From the NCBI GenBank assembly GCA_015179125.1, contig WHVA01000256.1:1-64000 (forward strand): a DNA stretch of 64,000 nucleotides, written 5' to 3'. This DNA comes from Gautieria morchelliformis (lineage: Eukaryota; Basidiomycota; Agaricomycetes; Gomphales; Gomphaceae). Shown here piece by piece: positions 45,501-57,267 of this stretch (position 1 is its first letter; every line of letters starts with the position of its first letter). A program made the translations under genes and the position numbers. The notes beneath the pieces were generated by a model. The model searched no databases. It saw only the letters and a list, made by a program, of their open reading frames with translations, and was not told the DNA's origin.

Positions 45501-48500
45501 CCTTACTAGTGAGCTGCTAAACATCACCCTTTCTGACTCTGCAACTGACAACTGACTCGTACAGATGGCCCTTCTTGGCGAGATGACCATGCTGCCGGGA
45601 GATGGAAAACTGTTTCTGCCTAAGTATCCGAAGCATGTTGACGAGTATGGGCTCGCAGGCGTATCTTATGCAGCACAAGCCCCGTTCTTACAACACCAGT
45701 CGATCCGAGATAACATCCTTTTCGGCACTCCGTACGAGGAGCAACGTTACGAAGCTGTAATAGAAAGCTGCGCACTGAAGCCTGATTTGGCCATTTTTGA
45801 GGATGGGGACTTGACAGAGGTGGGATCCAGGGGAATCTCGCTGTCTGGTGGACAAAAGGCAAGGGTTGCGCTCGCGAGGGCTGTCTATGCACGAAGCAGA
45901 TGTGTTCTTCTTGATGACCCCTTGAGTGCCGTTGTACGTTCTTATTTTCTACATGTTGAAGAAGTACTAAGTTGTAAAATAGGATAGCCACACAGCGTTG
46001 TTTCTGTACGAGCGGTTATTGAGGGGTCCCCTTCTGGAAAATCGCACCATTGTGAGTGTCGTGTCAGCTATTCAGGCCGGTTCTGTTCCAACTAAGTTGT
46101 TTATACCATTTAGGTCCTTGTAACACACAATGTGGAGCTTGTGCTCCCAGGAGCCTATTACTTAGTTCGCATGCTTGATGGGCGGATCGATGTTCAGGGC
46201 ACAGCAGAGGAGTTGCGCAGGCAAGGCACATTGGAGGCAATCACCAAAGATTCTTCGCTTGAGCATGAACTCCAAGGCGGCGAAACACCACCCGACGAGC
46301 CTTCGGATGTCCGTGGTGGCGATCTGGAGAAAAAGCCCCGCCAACTAGTCAAAGCCGAGGCACGAGAAACGGGCAGCGTGAAGTGGCGCATATATAAAAC
46401 GTACATGAAGGCGTCCTCTTATTGGACCTGGGCGATCCTTGCAAGTTTTATTTGCATACAGCAGCTACTTAGTGTCACAGAGAAGCTATGGATAAAGCAG
46501 TGGGGTGAAGTAAGGCCATGGTGACACGATACGATGATCCTATCTGATGCGTATGTTGCAGGCCTACAATCATTCTGCAGCTGTCGCCCACCTCTTCTAT
46601 TCCCCGTCAATTTCCGACGGGGAATGGGAAATTCCGCTACATATCAGCAATGCTTTCCAGAAATTCTCCTTGTCAAATACTGTCACATCCTCACGGCTTC
46701 CATCTGCGAACGATCACCCATTATTTTATGTAGCCATCTACGCCGCCATTGCTTTTGGCGCTGTAGCAATTAGCATTCTCAACGTCTCCGTCCAATATTC
46801 GGGTGGTATACGAGCATCTAAATTGATCTTCAGACAGCTCTTGGTTGCCGTTGTGCGTGCAACGATGCGCTGGCATGATTCCACCCCCACAGGTAGCATA
46901 TTTGTGCGGCTGATGTTGATATACTCACCTCGACTGTCAGGACGCATGTTGAACCGCTTCAGTAAGGATATCGAGACTGTTGACACGTCTCTCGGCTCGT
47001 CCCTCCAGGCGGTCAATGCATCTATGGCAACCCTTTTCGCCTCGGTAGTAACTGTAATATTCTTTTCTCCGCCATTCATCTTTCCGGCCGTAGTGATTGG
47101 ATATGTTTATTATCAACTTGGCGTCGGTTACCTGTGAGTGCGCCTGCTGCAGACATTTATGGAGGTACTATAAGGTGGTCACCAACAGAAACACTGGCCG
47201 GGACCTGCGACGCATGGAATCTAACTCCCGCTCGCCCATTTTCTCCAACTTTTCTGAGCTACTGTCGGGGATAGTCAGTGTCTCTGTGTTCTGCTCTCCG
47301 GTTGCGGTTTACCAATAGCTCATTGCTACCCAGGTTACAGTAAGGGCATTCGCGTCTGAGAGACGATTCCTGGATAATCTTCACAGCAAAATTGATGGCA
47401 CGACGAAGGTGCGCGAAGTCAAAATATACTAGTTTGCCGCTCAAACGTCTGCAGATGTGGTATTGTGCGTAGTTTAGACCCAGAGTGGATATTCCAAATT
47501 GATTGATCGACTACAAGCCTTCTGGATGACTAATAGGTCAGGTTTATTTGCATCCTAATGATGGCTCGCTTATAGACGCCTTCGTTCCAGATGGTTATTA
47601 TTGCGCTTTGACGCCTTAGGGGGACTTGCCGTATTATCCACTACACTTCTCGCTCTTTCTGGCACCATCGGAGCTGGTCAGCATCCTTTGTTATGGCGTT
47701 GGGACTCTAACCAATATTGTAATAGGCCTTGCAGGTGTAACCATTACCTCGGCAATGGGATTTACTTCTGCGGTTTGGAGTTTTTATTTGCTTGAAGCTC
47801 ATTTTCTCACGTGGCACTGTAGGTTTACTGGACGTGCAGGTGACCTTGGATTATTCGTTGACACTAGACATAACTCTCAACTCTCAACGGTTATCTATCT
47901 TGCAGATTTTGGACACAGCTCGAACTTGACTTGAAGTAAGCGGATCGCTTGCTTGGTCGACCCCTGTCGTGCACTTATCCAAGGCCGCAGCTCTGTCGAG
48001 AGAGTTGTGGAGTACTTAGATCTCCCTCAAGAACCGCCACTTCTGATTGAATCTTCCCGCCCTCCGGCCTATTGGCCATCTAGTGCAGACAATGGCTCTC
48101 TCGTCGTGGTCCAAGATTTAGTGATTGTAAGCGTCGTTCGCGGCTGTTACATAGGCTTTTGTGCTGAATTTTGTACACAGCGGTACGCTGCAGACCTCCC
48201 ACCAGTTCTTCACGGCGTTTCGTTCACTCTGAAGGCACGCGAGCGGATCGGACTTCTAGGACGAACAGGTGGATATTATGTCTGCGTTCACAGCCTGTCG
48301 CTGATTCGATCCATAGGAAGTGGCAAATCTACGTTGGCAATGAGCATCCTGCGTTTCGTGAGTGGGGTTCCTTCATTTGAACCAAGTTACACGAGTCTCT
48401 GTAGACCGACCCCTCGAATGGTTCCATCATGATCGATGGCATCGATATTTCAACAATAGGCTTGCACGATCTACGATCGCGTTTGGTGAGGCCTAGTACT

Positions 48501-49456
48501 GCCTCGTGCCCACGGTTTCTCAGTCTTTCCAGACATTTGTTGCGCAGGATGCTGTCTTATTTTCAGGCACTATAAGGTGATTATTGACGACAATGAGCAT
48601 TCACAAATTACTTATCGATTTCAAGGGACAACATTGATCCCTTTGGTGATTTCAGCGACGAAGAATGCATGGATGCCCTGTATCGGGTTCACCTCCTGTC
48701 CGAAAACGCGCGTACTTCCCGGCGGTCGTCTAGGGAGGTCTCCCGTGCCTCATCGATCCACGGCGTGGAACGAGATGAAACCGTCGCATCTTCTTCCACA
48801 GGTTCACCAACAGCCATCCAGCAAGATGATAAACAGGGCACCATTTCTCTTCATACTCAAGTCTCTACTGGAGGGTCTAATTTTAGCCAGGGTCAACGTC
48901 AACTGCTCACCATGGCACGAGCTTTACTTCGACAGAGCTCTATCATTATTCTCGATGAGGCGACGAGTTCAATTGACTATGCTACCGACGCCAAAATCCA
49001 GAAAACGATTAGAGAAGAATGTAAGTAGTTGGGTGACCGCTGAGCCTTACAAACCTGATGGCCGTCTGCAGTCAAAGATTCCCTCTTGATTACCGGTATG
49101 TTTGTTCGAACCATGTCCGAGTGAGCTTACGACTCATCCCTCGCAGTTGCTCACAGACTTCGAACCGTGATCGATGTACGTCCGCTTGTTGTTACAACAA
49201 TAAACAAGCAAAACTGATCATATTATTGACCAATCTCCCTAGTACGACCGGCTTATTGTGCTTGACAACGGTCGTATTGTTGAATTTGATACGCCAGTCA
49301 ACCTCATTCAGAAGGAGGGCGGTGGTAGGGGTGTATTTGACTATTCGAGATGCAATGCTAATGGATGTTCCAGCGTTTCGTAACATGTGTCTCCACAGTG
49401 GGACTTTCAAGGAGCTTGAGGAAGCTGCAAACAAGGCTGCAGGATCCACAGATTAA
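42507..49456 (+). CDS. ABCC (MRP-type) full transporter, copy 2
   Basis: Close duplicate of the gene at 20.45 kb with the same domain order: TMD0 (42507-43147), TMD1, NBD1 (45.1-46.3 kb), TMD2 (46.5-47.9 kb) and NBD2 (48.1-49.4 kb). All ATPase motifs are present: TASGKT across introns near 45483, LSGGQKAR near 45840, CVLLDDP near 45900, GSGKST near 48316, FSQGQRQ near 48885, [10 protein letters not shown] near 48945 and VAHRLRT near 49147. Exon-intron structure matches copy 1; for example the TMD0-TMD1 junction gives [15 protein letters not shown] in both. The intron at 44389-44442 starts GCGAGT and ends CAG with matching phase, so a GC-AG intron is proposed. No other clear lesion was found, so this is the better candidate for the working copy. 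The substrate is unknown. Confidence 0.86.
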
Positions 49457-49580
49457 TTCCAATTTCATGTATGGAATAGGACATTATCGTTCAAATAAGT
49501 TGAGCACTTGTCTGTTTCTGCGTGAAGTCAGTATGCGCGGCCTAAGCGAGCCAAGCTGAATAATCACCTGCGCGAAGGTG

Positions 49581-49865
49581 GGGTGTGATGCCAGACGTGA
49601 TAGCAGGTCCGGCGATCTCTGGGTCTCTAGTGCCAGAACTATTTTCAGTATCGTGTCCGAGATTGGCTCGGTTGGTTCGTTATTCGAGCCATATTGTGTG
49701 CCTGAGTCACTGCGGGAAAAAACTCGAAACTCCACTAGAAAAACCACCAGAGTTGCATCGTAGCCACTGATTCCCAGTGAGAATCGAGCGGTTCAGGTCG
49801 GTGAAAACCATGGACCCGGTCTGATCATGCTAGATACAGAAATACAGCAATATCCCCATTACTAA
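49581..49865. other. Downstream flank of ABC transporter 2
   Basis: No gene. The sequence is unlike the flank of copy 1 apart from a short CTGCGGGAAAA match, suggesting local loss or insertion after duplication. Confidence 0.4.
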
Positions 49866-49872
49866 TGTCCCT

Positions 49873-49955
49873 GGGACTGCGGTAGCTTAGTGGTAAGCCC
49901 GCCCCGGGGGTTTAGCATGTAAGCTAAGGCTGAACATCTAATCCTGGCCCCTCCA
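49873..49955 (+). repeat. tRNA-like sequence, possible SINE head
   Basis: TAGCTTAGTGG (49883-49893) matches a polymerase III A box, and GCTT/AAGC can pair as a D stem. A degenerate B-box-like CTAATCCTGGCCCC follows near 49940. The anticodon region does not fold properly, so it is not a functional tRNA gene. A tRNA-derived SINE is possible; no second copy was found in the window. Confidence 0.3.
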
Positions 49956-50119
49956 GAGATAACACCCTAGACACTCTGAAAAATTTCTGCTGTAGGACAG
50001 CACAGCTGTCTAGTTGCGGATGATGCATACACAAGCACCCACACACAGCTGCGGATTGTGGACAAGTATATCTTGTCCACATAGCTTTTCCACACCATGT
50101 CTTCCTTAAAACCATACTA

Positions 50120-51494
50120 TTCTTTGTTGAACTGCACTACAGTAAGCTCAGGCGTTCAGATGGACGTGAACGACTGTGATTATGTTACCTGCACTACAGT
50201 AAGCTACGGTGCAAGTAACGATATCGTGAGTAGGGTATGCTAATGGGTGGAATGGAGTGGCCTTACCTCAGGCGTTCGGATGGATGTGAACGACTGAGGA
50301 AAAGGGACGATAGCGGGGTTCGAACTGTATATACCGACACGCATGTGGGTCCTAGTATGACATCGTATCTCCAACATTCTTAGATTTCATTGTTCTCTCA
50401 GGCTATAAGTAGTACAAGTTTCCACCAAATAGATTATCTTTTACCTCCCCTCTATGTTACGACCGTTCATTTCCGACTTCCGACCCTCAGTTCCGCCACA
50501 CCTTCCGCCCCTCCGATATTTCCGCAACACTTTCTGCCCCTCCGTTATTTCCGACATTCCCCCCCTTGTACATTTCCCTTGTTATTTCAACTCTATTACT
50601 CGGACCCACCGGACCCACCTTACCATTCATCAAGACCATATATCCGACCCTCCTTGTGTTTCATTGTCAGATATGATTTCCCGACCCCTTGTTCTTTGCC
50701 ATTGTTCTACCTTACCCTGAACCCCCCTTGTAGTCCCATTGTTCCCAATAGTTAGTTCCCACGCATTGTCTACTCGACTTCCGCTTCCTCCGGAATTTGC
50801 TTAGTACCATATCATTACCTGTTGTCTCAGCTCTTTGTATAAAAGCCTGTCATGTATGTCTCTTATTCTGCAATCAGATAATCACCTTCAATACTTGATT
50901 TCCTTCGCTCCATCTCCTGTTCTTAGCACAGCGAGTTTAGCAAGATCTCAATCTCTCTCCGCCTTCCGCCTCAGTTCCGACCCAAGTTCTGACCAACCTT
51001 CGGTTCAGTACTTTCCGACTTCCGACTCAGTTCCGAAATACTTAGGACGATAGTTCATCGGGGGCGCAACCTATAAGTTGAAGCCACCGTCCTTTCCAGT
51101 TCCGACTTAGCGGAAATCTCGATACGTAACACTCTACTCACTCGGCTCCCTTCTAAGAACTATCCTTCGGGTGCAACTAGACCTGACGAAAGGTATACAC
51201 CACCACACCAATTGCCGATACGATCTGATTGCCTGCCCCAAATATGAATGGTGGTATACTCAACTATCCCTTCCAATTCATAACTGACCCTTCAGGAACA
51301 TGATAACACCTACTCCAATTATCTAATCCATCCAACTGATGTATTGGAGTACCGGGTACCCATACTATCATGATTTGTCACACCAATGAGGCTGGGCAGA
51401 AACACTGGCAGTAGACTGCAGCTGCTGCCACTCGTTGGGGTGTGGGAAAGGTGTCAAGGTGGTGTTGCAGCTGAGGGGTACAAACTGAAGTACA
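50120..51494. other. Pyrimidine-rich region with TATA element, LTR-like
   Basis: No coding support. It contains a direct repeat (50146-50176 and 50265-50296, CTCAGGCGTTC-like), a pyrimidine-rich tract full of TTCCGAC motifs (50460-51010) and TATAAAAG at 50838-50845. TGTTACC near 50187 and GATAACA near 51307 could be LTR ends, but no target-site duplication is seen. It could be a solo LTR. Confidence 0.35.
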
Positions 51495-51497
51495 CAT

Positions 51498-51763
51498 CAC
51501 TGGAGACATATAAAGATTTTCTGGTCTGAAAAACTGTTCAAAAAACTGTAAAGATTTTCCAAATATTTTTCATTTTTTTTTTGTCAAAAAACTATGCAAA
51601 AAAACTTTAAACTTTTTTACAATTGTCTTGCTCAACAAATTCTAACAAAAACACAAAATTTTGTTAAAGTTTTTTTACATTAAAACCACTAAAAAAATTT
51701 GGAATATCTTTACAGTTTTTTGAACAGTTTTTCAGACCAGAAAATTTTTATATGCCTCCAGTG
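51498..51763. mobile_element. 266-bp MITE with CACTGGAG ends and CAT duplication
   Basis: Long terminal inverted repeats of about 65 bp begin CACTGGAGACATATAAA and end with the complement ATATGCCTCCAGTG. They include the near-perfect arms TTTTCTGGTCTGAAAAACTG. The flanks are CAT (51495-51497) and CAT (51764-51766). CACT(A/G) ends with a 3-bp duplication are typical of CACTA/EnSpm-type elements. The interior is AT-rich and non-coding, so the copy is non-autonomous. Confidence 0.75.
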
Positions 51764-52470
51764 CATGGGTATTTATTACATGCCCAAATAAACTGTGGAA
51801 GGTCAATTACTATGCAGTTTATGGGTTAGACTGTTTGGCTTTAAAGGGGTGCTGAGGGGTGTATTGGTGTTTCAGAGGCATGATCATCCTTATATATACC
51901 AAAAAACCAACATCACTCGCTTGTTCTCAACCCCGATCGACATCATCAACAATGAACCCTTGGCCCCTTGGATATTGATGCCTGCGTTGTGCAAGCCTGC
52001 TTTGCAGCCAAGCACTTACAAAGCCAGACCACACACTAGAGAATGAAAGAACCAAGCGGAGATAGACCATACCTTGTTTGTTAGGTATCATGTGTGTAGC
52101 GTCCATCATAGGCCTAGCCTGCAGATGATAAAATGATGATATATATAAAATAAAATAAAAAATAAAATAAAACTCATGTCCCCACTGATTGGCCCTGGGT
52201 GCCAATGCAACCCAGGGCCATAGCCACTCCACTACCCCAATTTCCAATGCCAGCCGCTGGGCTGCCCTGTCACACACCAGAAGACAGTGCTTGGCAATGG
52301 TGTCCAATGCTCCACACTAACAATCATTGCAATTTCAAAACCCAATGTTCTCTGTCGCACAGTAGTGTAGCCCACTGTGACACAATGCAGCACAGTGACC
52401 ACAAAATAAATATTTACAATGTTATACATTGCACCACACTATCAATCATTGCAGTCTCCAAATACAATGT
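51764..52470. other. AT-rich spacer with a simple repeat and a direct repeat
   Basis: No gene. It includes an (AAATA)n-like tract at 52140-52172 and a direct repeat of about 120 bp (ACACTANCAATCATTGCA near 52315 and near 52435). Confidence 0.5.
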
Positions 52471-52990
52471 TGTAAGAGATGTGGCTTAATACTTGTGTTA
52501 TCACAAGGTAGCAGAACTCAACCAATCTGTGTTGATTCTAATATGACATAGTGACAGTTACAAGTAAGGTTAAGCTGGGGAATCCTGGAGGGTTCCCATG
52601 CAAGAACTATACAGTGGGTCCATGAAGACCCACTGGCACTATATAAGCTACCAAGTATTATGTATTGCCTCACCGCAATACAGGTAAATATGCATATTTA
52701 CACCCTCCCCCACTATAGGGAACTCTAATCCCCATAGATCTCCACGTCAAGGACCTTTTCCTCGGCGGTGGGAGAGCCATCCATCTGGACGTCTACGTAT
52801 GGAGCCTGCCTGTGCCAGGGGTCCACATGCATCGCATCCGTGTTAGCAGATGTGGATGGGCCGGGTCCAGTTTGGGGCTGATACAGACCCGCTTCAAGAG
52901 ATGGGTTGATCCCCATCTCCTGGATGAAGGCAGCATCCGCGGCCAGATCAGGTTGCGGATCCGGGGGATCGGGATGCGAGTAGCTCCTTA
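52471..52990 (-). mobile_element. Downstream end of an LTR element of the 38.7-kb family
   Basis: On the minus strand: a short tail of a coding region (about 52990-52725, ending EEKVLDVEIYGD), a polypurine tract (52714-52703) and an LTR (52702-52471, TGTAAATA...CTCTTACA). It is the counterpart of 38.4-38.93 kb and is truncated on the upstream side where LTR-like unit c begins. Confidence 0.65.
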
Positions 52991-52995
52991 TCGAG

Positions 52996-54025
52996 TGTCA
53001 AGATTGGTTTTTAGGCGTTAATATCATGTATTAGTGAACACAGCAAATGCCCGAATAACTTGTGCGAATAAGTATGCCGTTCGGCGAATAGGTGAACCAA
53101 TAAATGTTCACAAGATAAGAGGGCTGCCCAAACAGAGCTCGCCCTATCGACAGTCGTGGCGAAATACCCCGTGACTCTTGACGATGTAACATGCAAGGTG
53201 TCACGGAAGGGTTGTCTAAGTAGCGACAATCCCTTTGCCGGCGAAGGCGCTCCTTCGGAGCCCTTCGCCAACAGCACAGAAAATAGTTCGAAGGCTAAGG
53301 TAACGAAGATGAAGTATGAGAACTCACCAGTGATGCCCAAGTCCTCTTCTGGTCGAAGATAGAAATCTACAGGAGAAGGCTCAAGACGATAGTCACAGCG
53401 AGGTCAAGTTTGCACAAGATGGACGTATGATAATTGAACTGGGGAATATACATGCGAATGCAAACTACTTATATCGAATGCTCATATGGTAACAGCGAAT
53501 AGGAAAGAGGCCGTCCATGAGTCAGGGCTGGATAGGGGTGTGCAGTCGTGATACAAAGAGATGGAATAAACATACAATAGAACGAAAGAAGGGTGCGAAC
53601 ATGAAACAATGGAGAGGAAAGAGGGCGAAGGCACCTATGTATGGAAATACGCCTTGGGACCCGCATATACACCACCCTCCATGGACTCTTCGTCTGCTGG
53701 GTTGATCCCACATGACCTACGGGTAGGACGTCCCGTGAATGCATCACGGCCATATGAATCACCTAAAGGGGTTGGATCGAGAAGGAGATGGGGTTAGTGA
53801 TGGACCATCATGCCGGGTGAATGGTATCAATTGTATTTGATGGCGTGCCTGCTGGCAAAATATACGAGCAGCGAATAGTCGTTCGGAGAATGGGGTGAAC
53901 AGCGAATGGAGCGAACATAGAGGAAGGGTGGTTGAAGGGGGGGGCGAACTCAGGTGAAGATGCAGGGGGAGTGACGAGGGGGAACATAGAGACAGCGGGG
54001 TAAGGGAAATAGACAGGTCATGACA
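52996..54025 (-). mobile_element. TGTCA...TGACA LTR-like unit c
   Basis: 1,030 bp from TGTCAAGATTGG to GGTCATGACA, the same family as unit a, in reverse. It is followed by a pyrimidine tract (complement GGAGGGGGGTAC) that would be a polypurine tract if unit c were the downstream LTR of an element whose upstream LTR is unit d. Confidence 0.65.
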
Positions 54026-54889
54026 GTACCCCCCTCCTAGCTTCGGAGTCCAACGACGCTGCGTCCTATGGTGGGGTGGAAGTGTTTAAAGATGTAATGG
54101 GTCCCCTGATGGGATCTCTGAGGTCTGGGCCCTGCCTTGCTGTGTGGTCTGTGCACGACTTCTCTTTTTGTTTAAAAACCCAGTGTGGAACAGGTCTATG
54201 GAACCCATCTAAGTACCCAAGCAAGCATACTGCCCCTATGACGACACCTGGGTACTCAGCACTTCTCAATCGATCACAGACAGTATCGAAGGTTAGGCCG
54301 GAGCTTCGGGGAGAGTCCCGTAGGGATGTGGAGCAGTGGGTGGTCGATGCAGCAGGAGTCCAAGTGAGTACCGCTCATTCTTTTCCCGATTGTTGTTCGC
54401 TCATTAATGAGGTCTAGGAGGAGCTTCGGAAAATGCTACAGGTTGAGGAGGTGATCGACCAGGAGTTCAAAAGACCACCCGAGGTGGATGAGTTGGTGAG
54501 GGAGATACAGAAAGCGAGGGTATGGCTGGAGAGTTTAGCATCGATTTTGGAACCGGTACCCGCAGAAGCTGACATCGATTCGACTCCGGCTCCGATCTTC
54601 ATGCTCACATCAAAAGGGTGTGAAGCGACGGAAAGGGCTGGGAAAGACCCCGAAGGTATAGTCCTCAAATTGCTCTATGCGACAATGATGCTAACCCGAT
54701 TTGATGGGTTCGGCGAAGTTATCCCGCCTGTTACGCAGTTGGCTGCAAGTGCAGGAGGATCGCTGGGGGATGCAGGGCCTATTACACGGATGAGGTGACT
54801 GTGAATCTGCTTTGCGCCTGATGGGCAAAGTAAGAAACAACTGAGAGTGAAGGGTATGCTTGAGGTGTTGGCTAGGTACGGCTTGCAAG
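54026..54889. other. Segment between LTR-like units c and d
   Basis: 864 bp of moderately GC-rich sequence. A plus-strand reading frame at 54433-54798 (121 residues, charged, MLQVEEVIDQEFKRPPEV...) has no recognised domain. If c and d are a pair, this would be the remaining internal part of the element and the frame would be antisense to it. Nothing firmer can be said. Confidence 0.35.
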
Positions 54890-55663
54890 TGTCAAGATTG
54901 GTTTTTAGGCATTAATATCATGTATTAGTGAACACAGCAAATGCCCGAATAACTTGTGTGAATAAGTATGCCGTTCTGTGAATAGGTGAACCAATGAATG
55001 TTCACAAGGTAAGAGGGTTGCCTGAATGGGGCTCACCCTATCTACAGTTGTAGCGAAATAGCCCGTGGTACTTGACGATGTAATGTGCAAGGTCTCACGG
55101 AAGGGCTGTCTAAGTCTCGACAATCCCTTCGCCGGTGAAGGCGCTCCTTCGGAGCCCTTCACCAACAGCACAGAGAATAGTTCGAAGGCTAAGGTAACAA
55201 AGATGAAGTATGAGAACTCACCAGTGATGCCTAAGTCCTCTGCTGGTCGAAGATAGAAATCTCCAAGAGAAGGCTCAAGGCGATGATCACAGCGAGGTCA
55301 AGTTTGCACAAGATGGACGACGTATGATAATTGAACTGGAGAATATACATGCGAATGTAAACTACTTATATCGAATGCTCGTAAGGCATCAGCGAATAGG
55401 AAAGAGGCCGTCGTGAGTCAGGGTTGGATAGGGGTGCGCAGTCATGATACTAAGTAGATGGAATAAACATACAATAGAGTGAGGGAAGGGTGCGAACATG
55501 AAACGACGGAGAATAAAGGTGGCGAAGACACTTATGGACAAAACCATGTCTTGGGACCCGCATACATGCTACCCTGCACAGACTCTTCTTTTACTGGATT
55601 GATCCCGCACGACCTATGGAAGGGACGTCCTGCGAACACACTTTGGCCATACGAACACCCAAT
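54890..55663 (-). mobile_element. TGTCA...TGACA LTR-like unit d, truncated
   Basis: Begins TGTCAAGATTGG like units b, c and e and aligns with them for about 770 bp, then ends abruptly at 55663 where a CACTGGAGGCAT sequence begins. Confidence 0.65.
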
Positions 55664-56129
55664 CACTGGAGGCATGGCAAAATTTCTCAAGTCAGGAAAC
55701 CCCTTGAAAATTCTATGGAAATTCCACGTTTCTTGAGAGTTTCCTAGGATGGGAAATTTAGAGGAAATTTAATGTTTTACAAGGGTTTCCAAAGTTCAGG
55801 AAATTGTATAAAAATTGTAAAAATATGGTCCAGGAAATCGTGAGGAAACTGAGTCCAGAAACTGACAGTTTAACCATGATTTCATGTCAAAAGAAATTAT
55901 GAGTAAATTCTAAATTTCCTCAGAGTTTTTTGGTACAGGAAAATATTAGGAAATTCTGCAAATCTTGGCAGGAAATCTTGTGAAATTTTTATATTTCTCT
56001 ATGATTTCCTGACTCTGGAAATTATAGTAAATATTCAGTTTCTAGGAGGAAATTCACAATATCTCAAAGATTTCCTGAGGATTTCCTGGGTTGGGGAATT
56101 GTCTATAAATTGGAATAGTGTGTTGACCA
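55664..56129. repeat. AT-rich segment of GGAAATT/TTTCCT motifs with a CACTGGAGGCAT start
   Basis: Starts with the same 12 bases as the right-hand inverted repeat of the MITE at 51.5 kb, then contains some two dozen degenerate GGAAATT or ATTTCCT motifs in both orientations. No matching right terminus was found, so it may be a truncated relative. Confidence 0.45.
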
Positions 56130-57267
56130 TGCGCTGGACGGTGCGCTGGTACTGGCCCTGCCAGCGCACGCGGTCGCTGGTACCCGGCGCTTATGGCGGT
56201 CGGTTTGCACAAATATTATCCCGCGCCCATGCCAAAGGGAAAAACTCCCGTTCACGTGGCATTGCATTTTTCACGCACGCGCAATTCACCGCAAAGTATT
56301 GCGGTGCTTTCTGGCACAGTCACGTGACCTGGCCTCGTCTTAAATCATGGTTTGCTATGGAATTTTATTTTTTTTGGCTAGTATGACTCCCGTTCACGTG
56401 GCATTGCATTTTGCGCGCACGCGCAATTCACCGCAAAGTGTTGCTGGTGCTTTCTGGCACAGTCACATGACCTGGCCTTGTCTTAAATCATGGTTTGCTA
56501 GCCTTTGAAGGCATGGAATTTTTTTTTTTTTGGCTAGTATGATGGATGGGTTCTGATCATCATTATTTTCAACATTCGAGTCGTCGATCGGTTGTAACTG
56601 TGCAGGATGAGTCACCCTTTCCCAGGCTGAGGTGCAGTGAACTGTGGAGGTCATGTGATGCGTCTACAACCTCGCATGTTGTGTAAGTATTTCCCACGTT
56701 GAGTTTGTTCGGACATCTATTTGGGTTTCACCGTAACTCAGCATGGGAAATACTTACACAACATGGGTGGTTGTAGACGCATCACATGACCTCCAGAGTC
56801 CACTGCACCACAGCCTGGGAAAGGGTGACTCATCCTACGGAGTTACAACCGATCGACGACTCGAATGTTGAAAATAATGATGATTAGAATCTGATGTAGG
56901 GCCAGAAAATCTACCTAGAATCATTTATAAGGGTCCCATCCATCATACCAGCCAAAAAAAAAAAAAAATTCCCTGCCTTCAAAGACTAGCAAATCATGAT
57001 GTAAGACAAGGGCAGGTGACTGTGCCAGAAAGCACCAGCGCGCGCGGGCACACTTTGCGGTGAATTGTGCGTGCGCGCAAAATGCAATGCCATGTGAATG
57101 GGAATTTTTCCCTTTGGCATGGAGTCGGGATAATATTTGTGCACACCGACTGCCGTAGGCGCTGTCAGCGCACGCTTGCGCTGGTACCAGCGCTGTCAGC
57201 GCACGCATGCGTTGGTGCACGTCGCAGTCAGCGCACGCATGCGCTGGTACCGGCGCTGCCAGCGCAC
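56130..57267. mobile_element. Fold-back element, about 1.1 kb, with GC-rich terminal units
   Basis: Two arms of about 530 bp face each other around a spacer near 56700-56745. Shared, complementary blocks include TTGCACAAATATTATCCCG, CAAAGGGAAAAA, GTGGCATTGCATTTTGCGCG, TTTCTGGCACAGTCAC, a T-run with GGCTAGTATGATGGATGGG, and GGTCATGTGATGCGTCTACA. The left arm has an extra tandem copy of about 130 bp (56250-56530). The outer ends consist of CAGCGCACGC...GCGCTGGTACC units, the same as the minisatellite at 58.6-60.4 kb. No coding region. Long structured inverted repeats with tandem terminal units resemble fold-back (FB/TU-type) transposons. Confidence 0.7.

Larger units (their letters stand above)
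42460..49580 (+). repeat. Segmental duplication, unit 2
   Basis: Partner of 20400-27515 in the same orientation. Introns are as similar as exons apart from small indels. The copies are separated by about 15 kb that is largely transposon-derived. Confidence 0.9.

Noticed and set aside
49873-49955. Functional tRNA gene
   Set aside because: The anticodon arm and B box do not fit; kept only as a possible SINE head.
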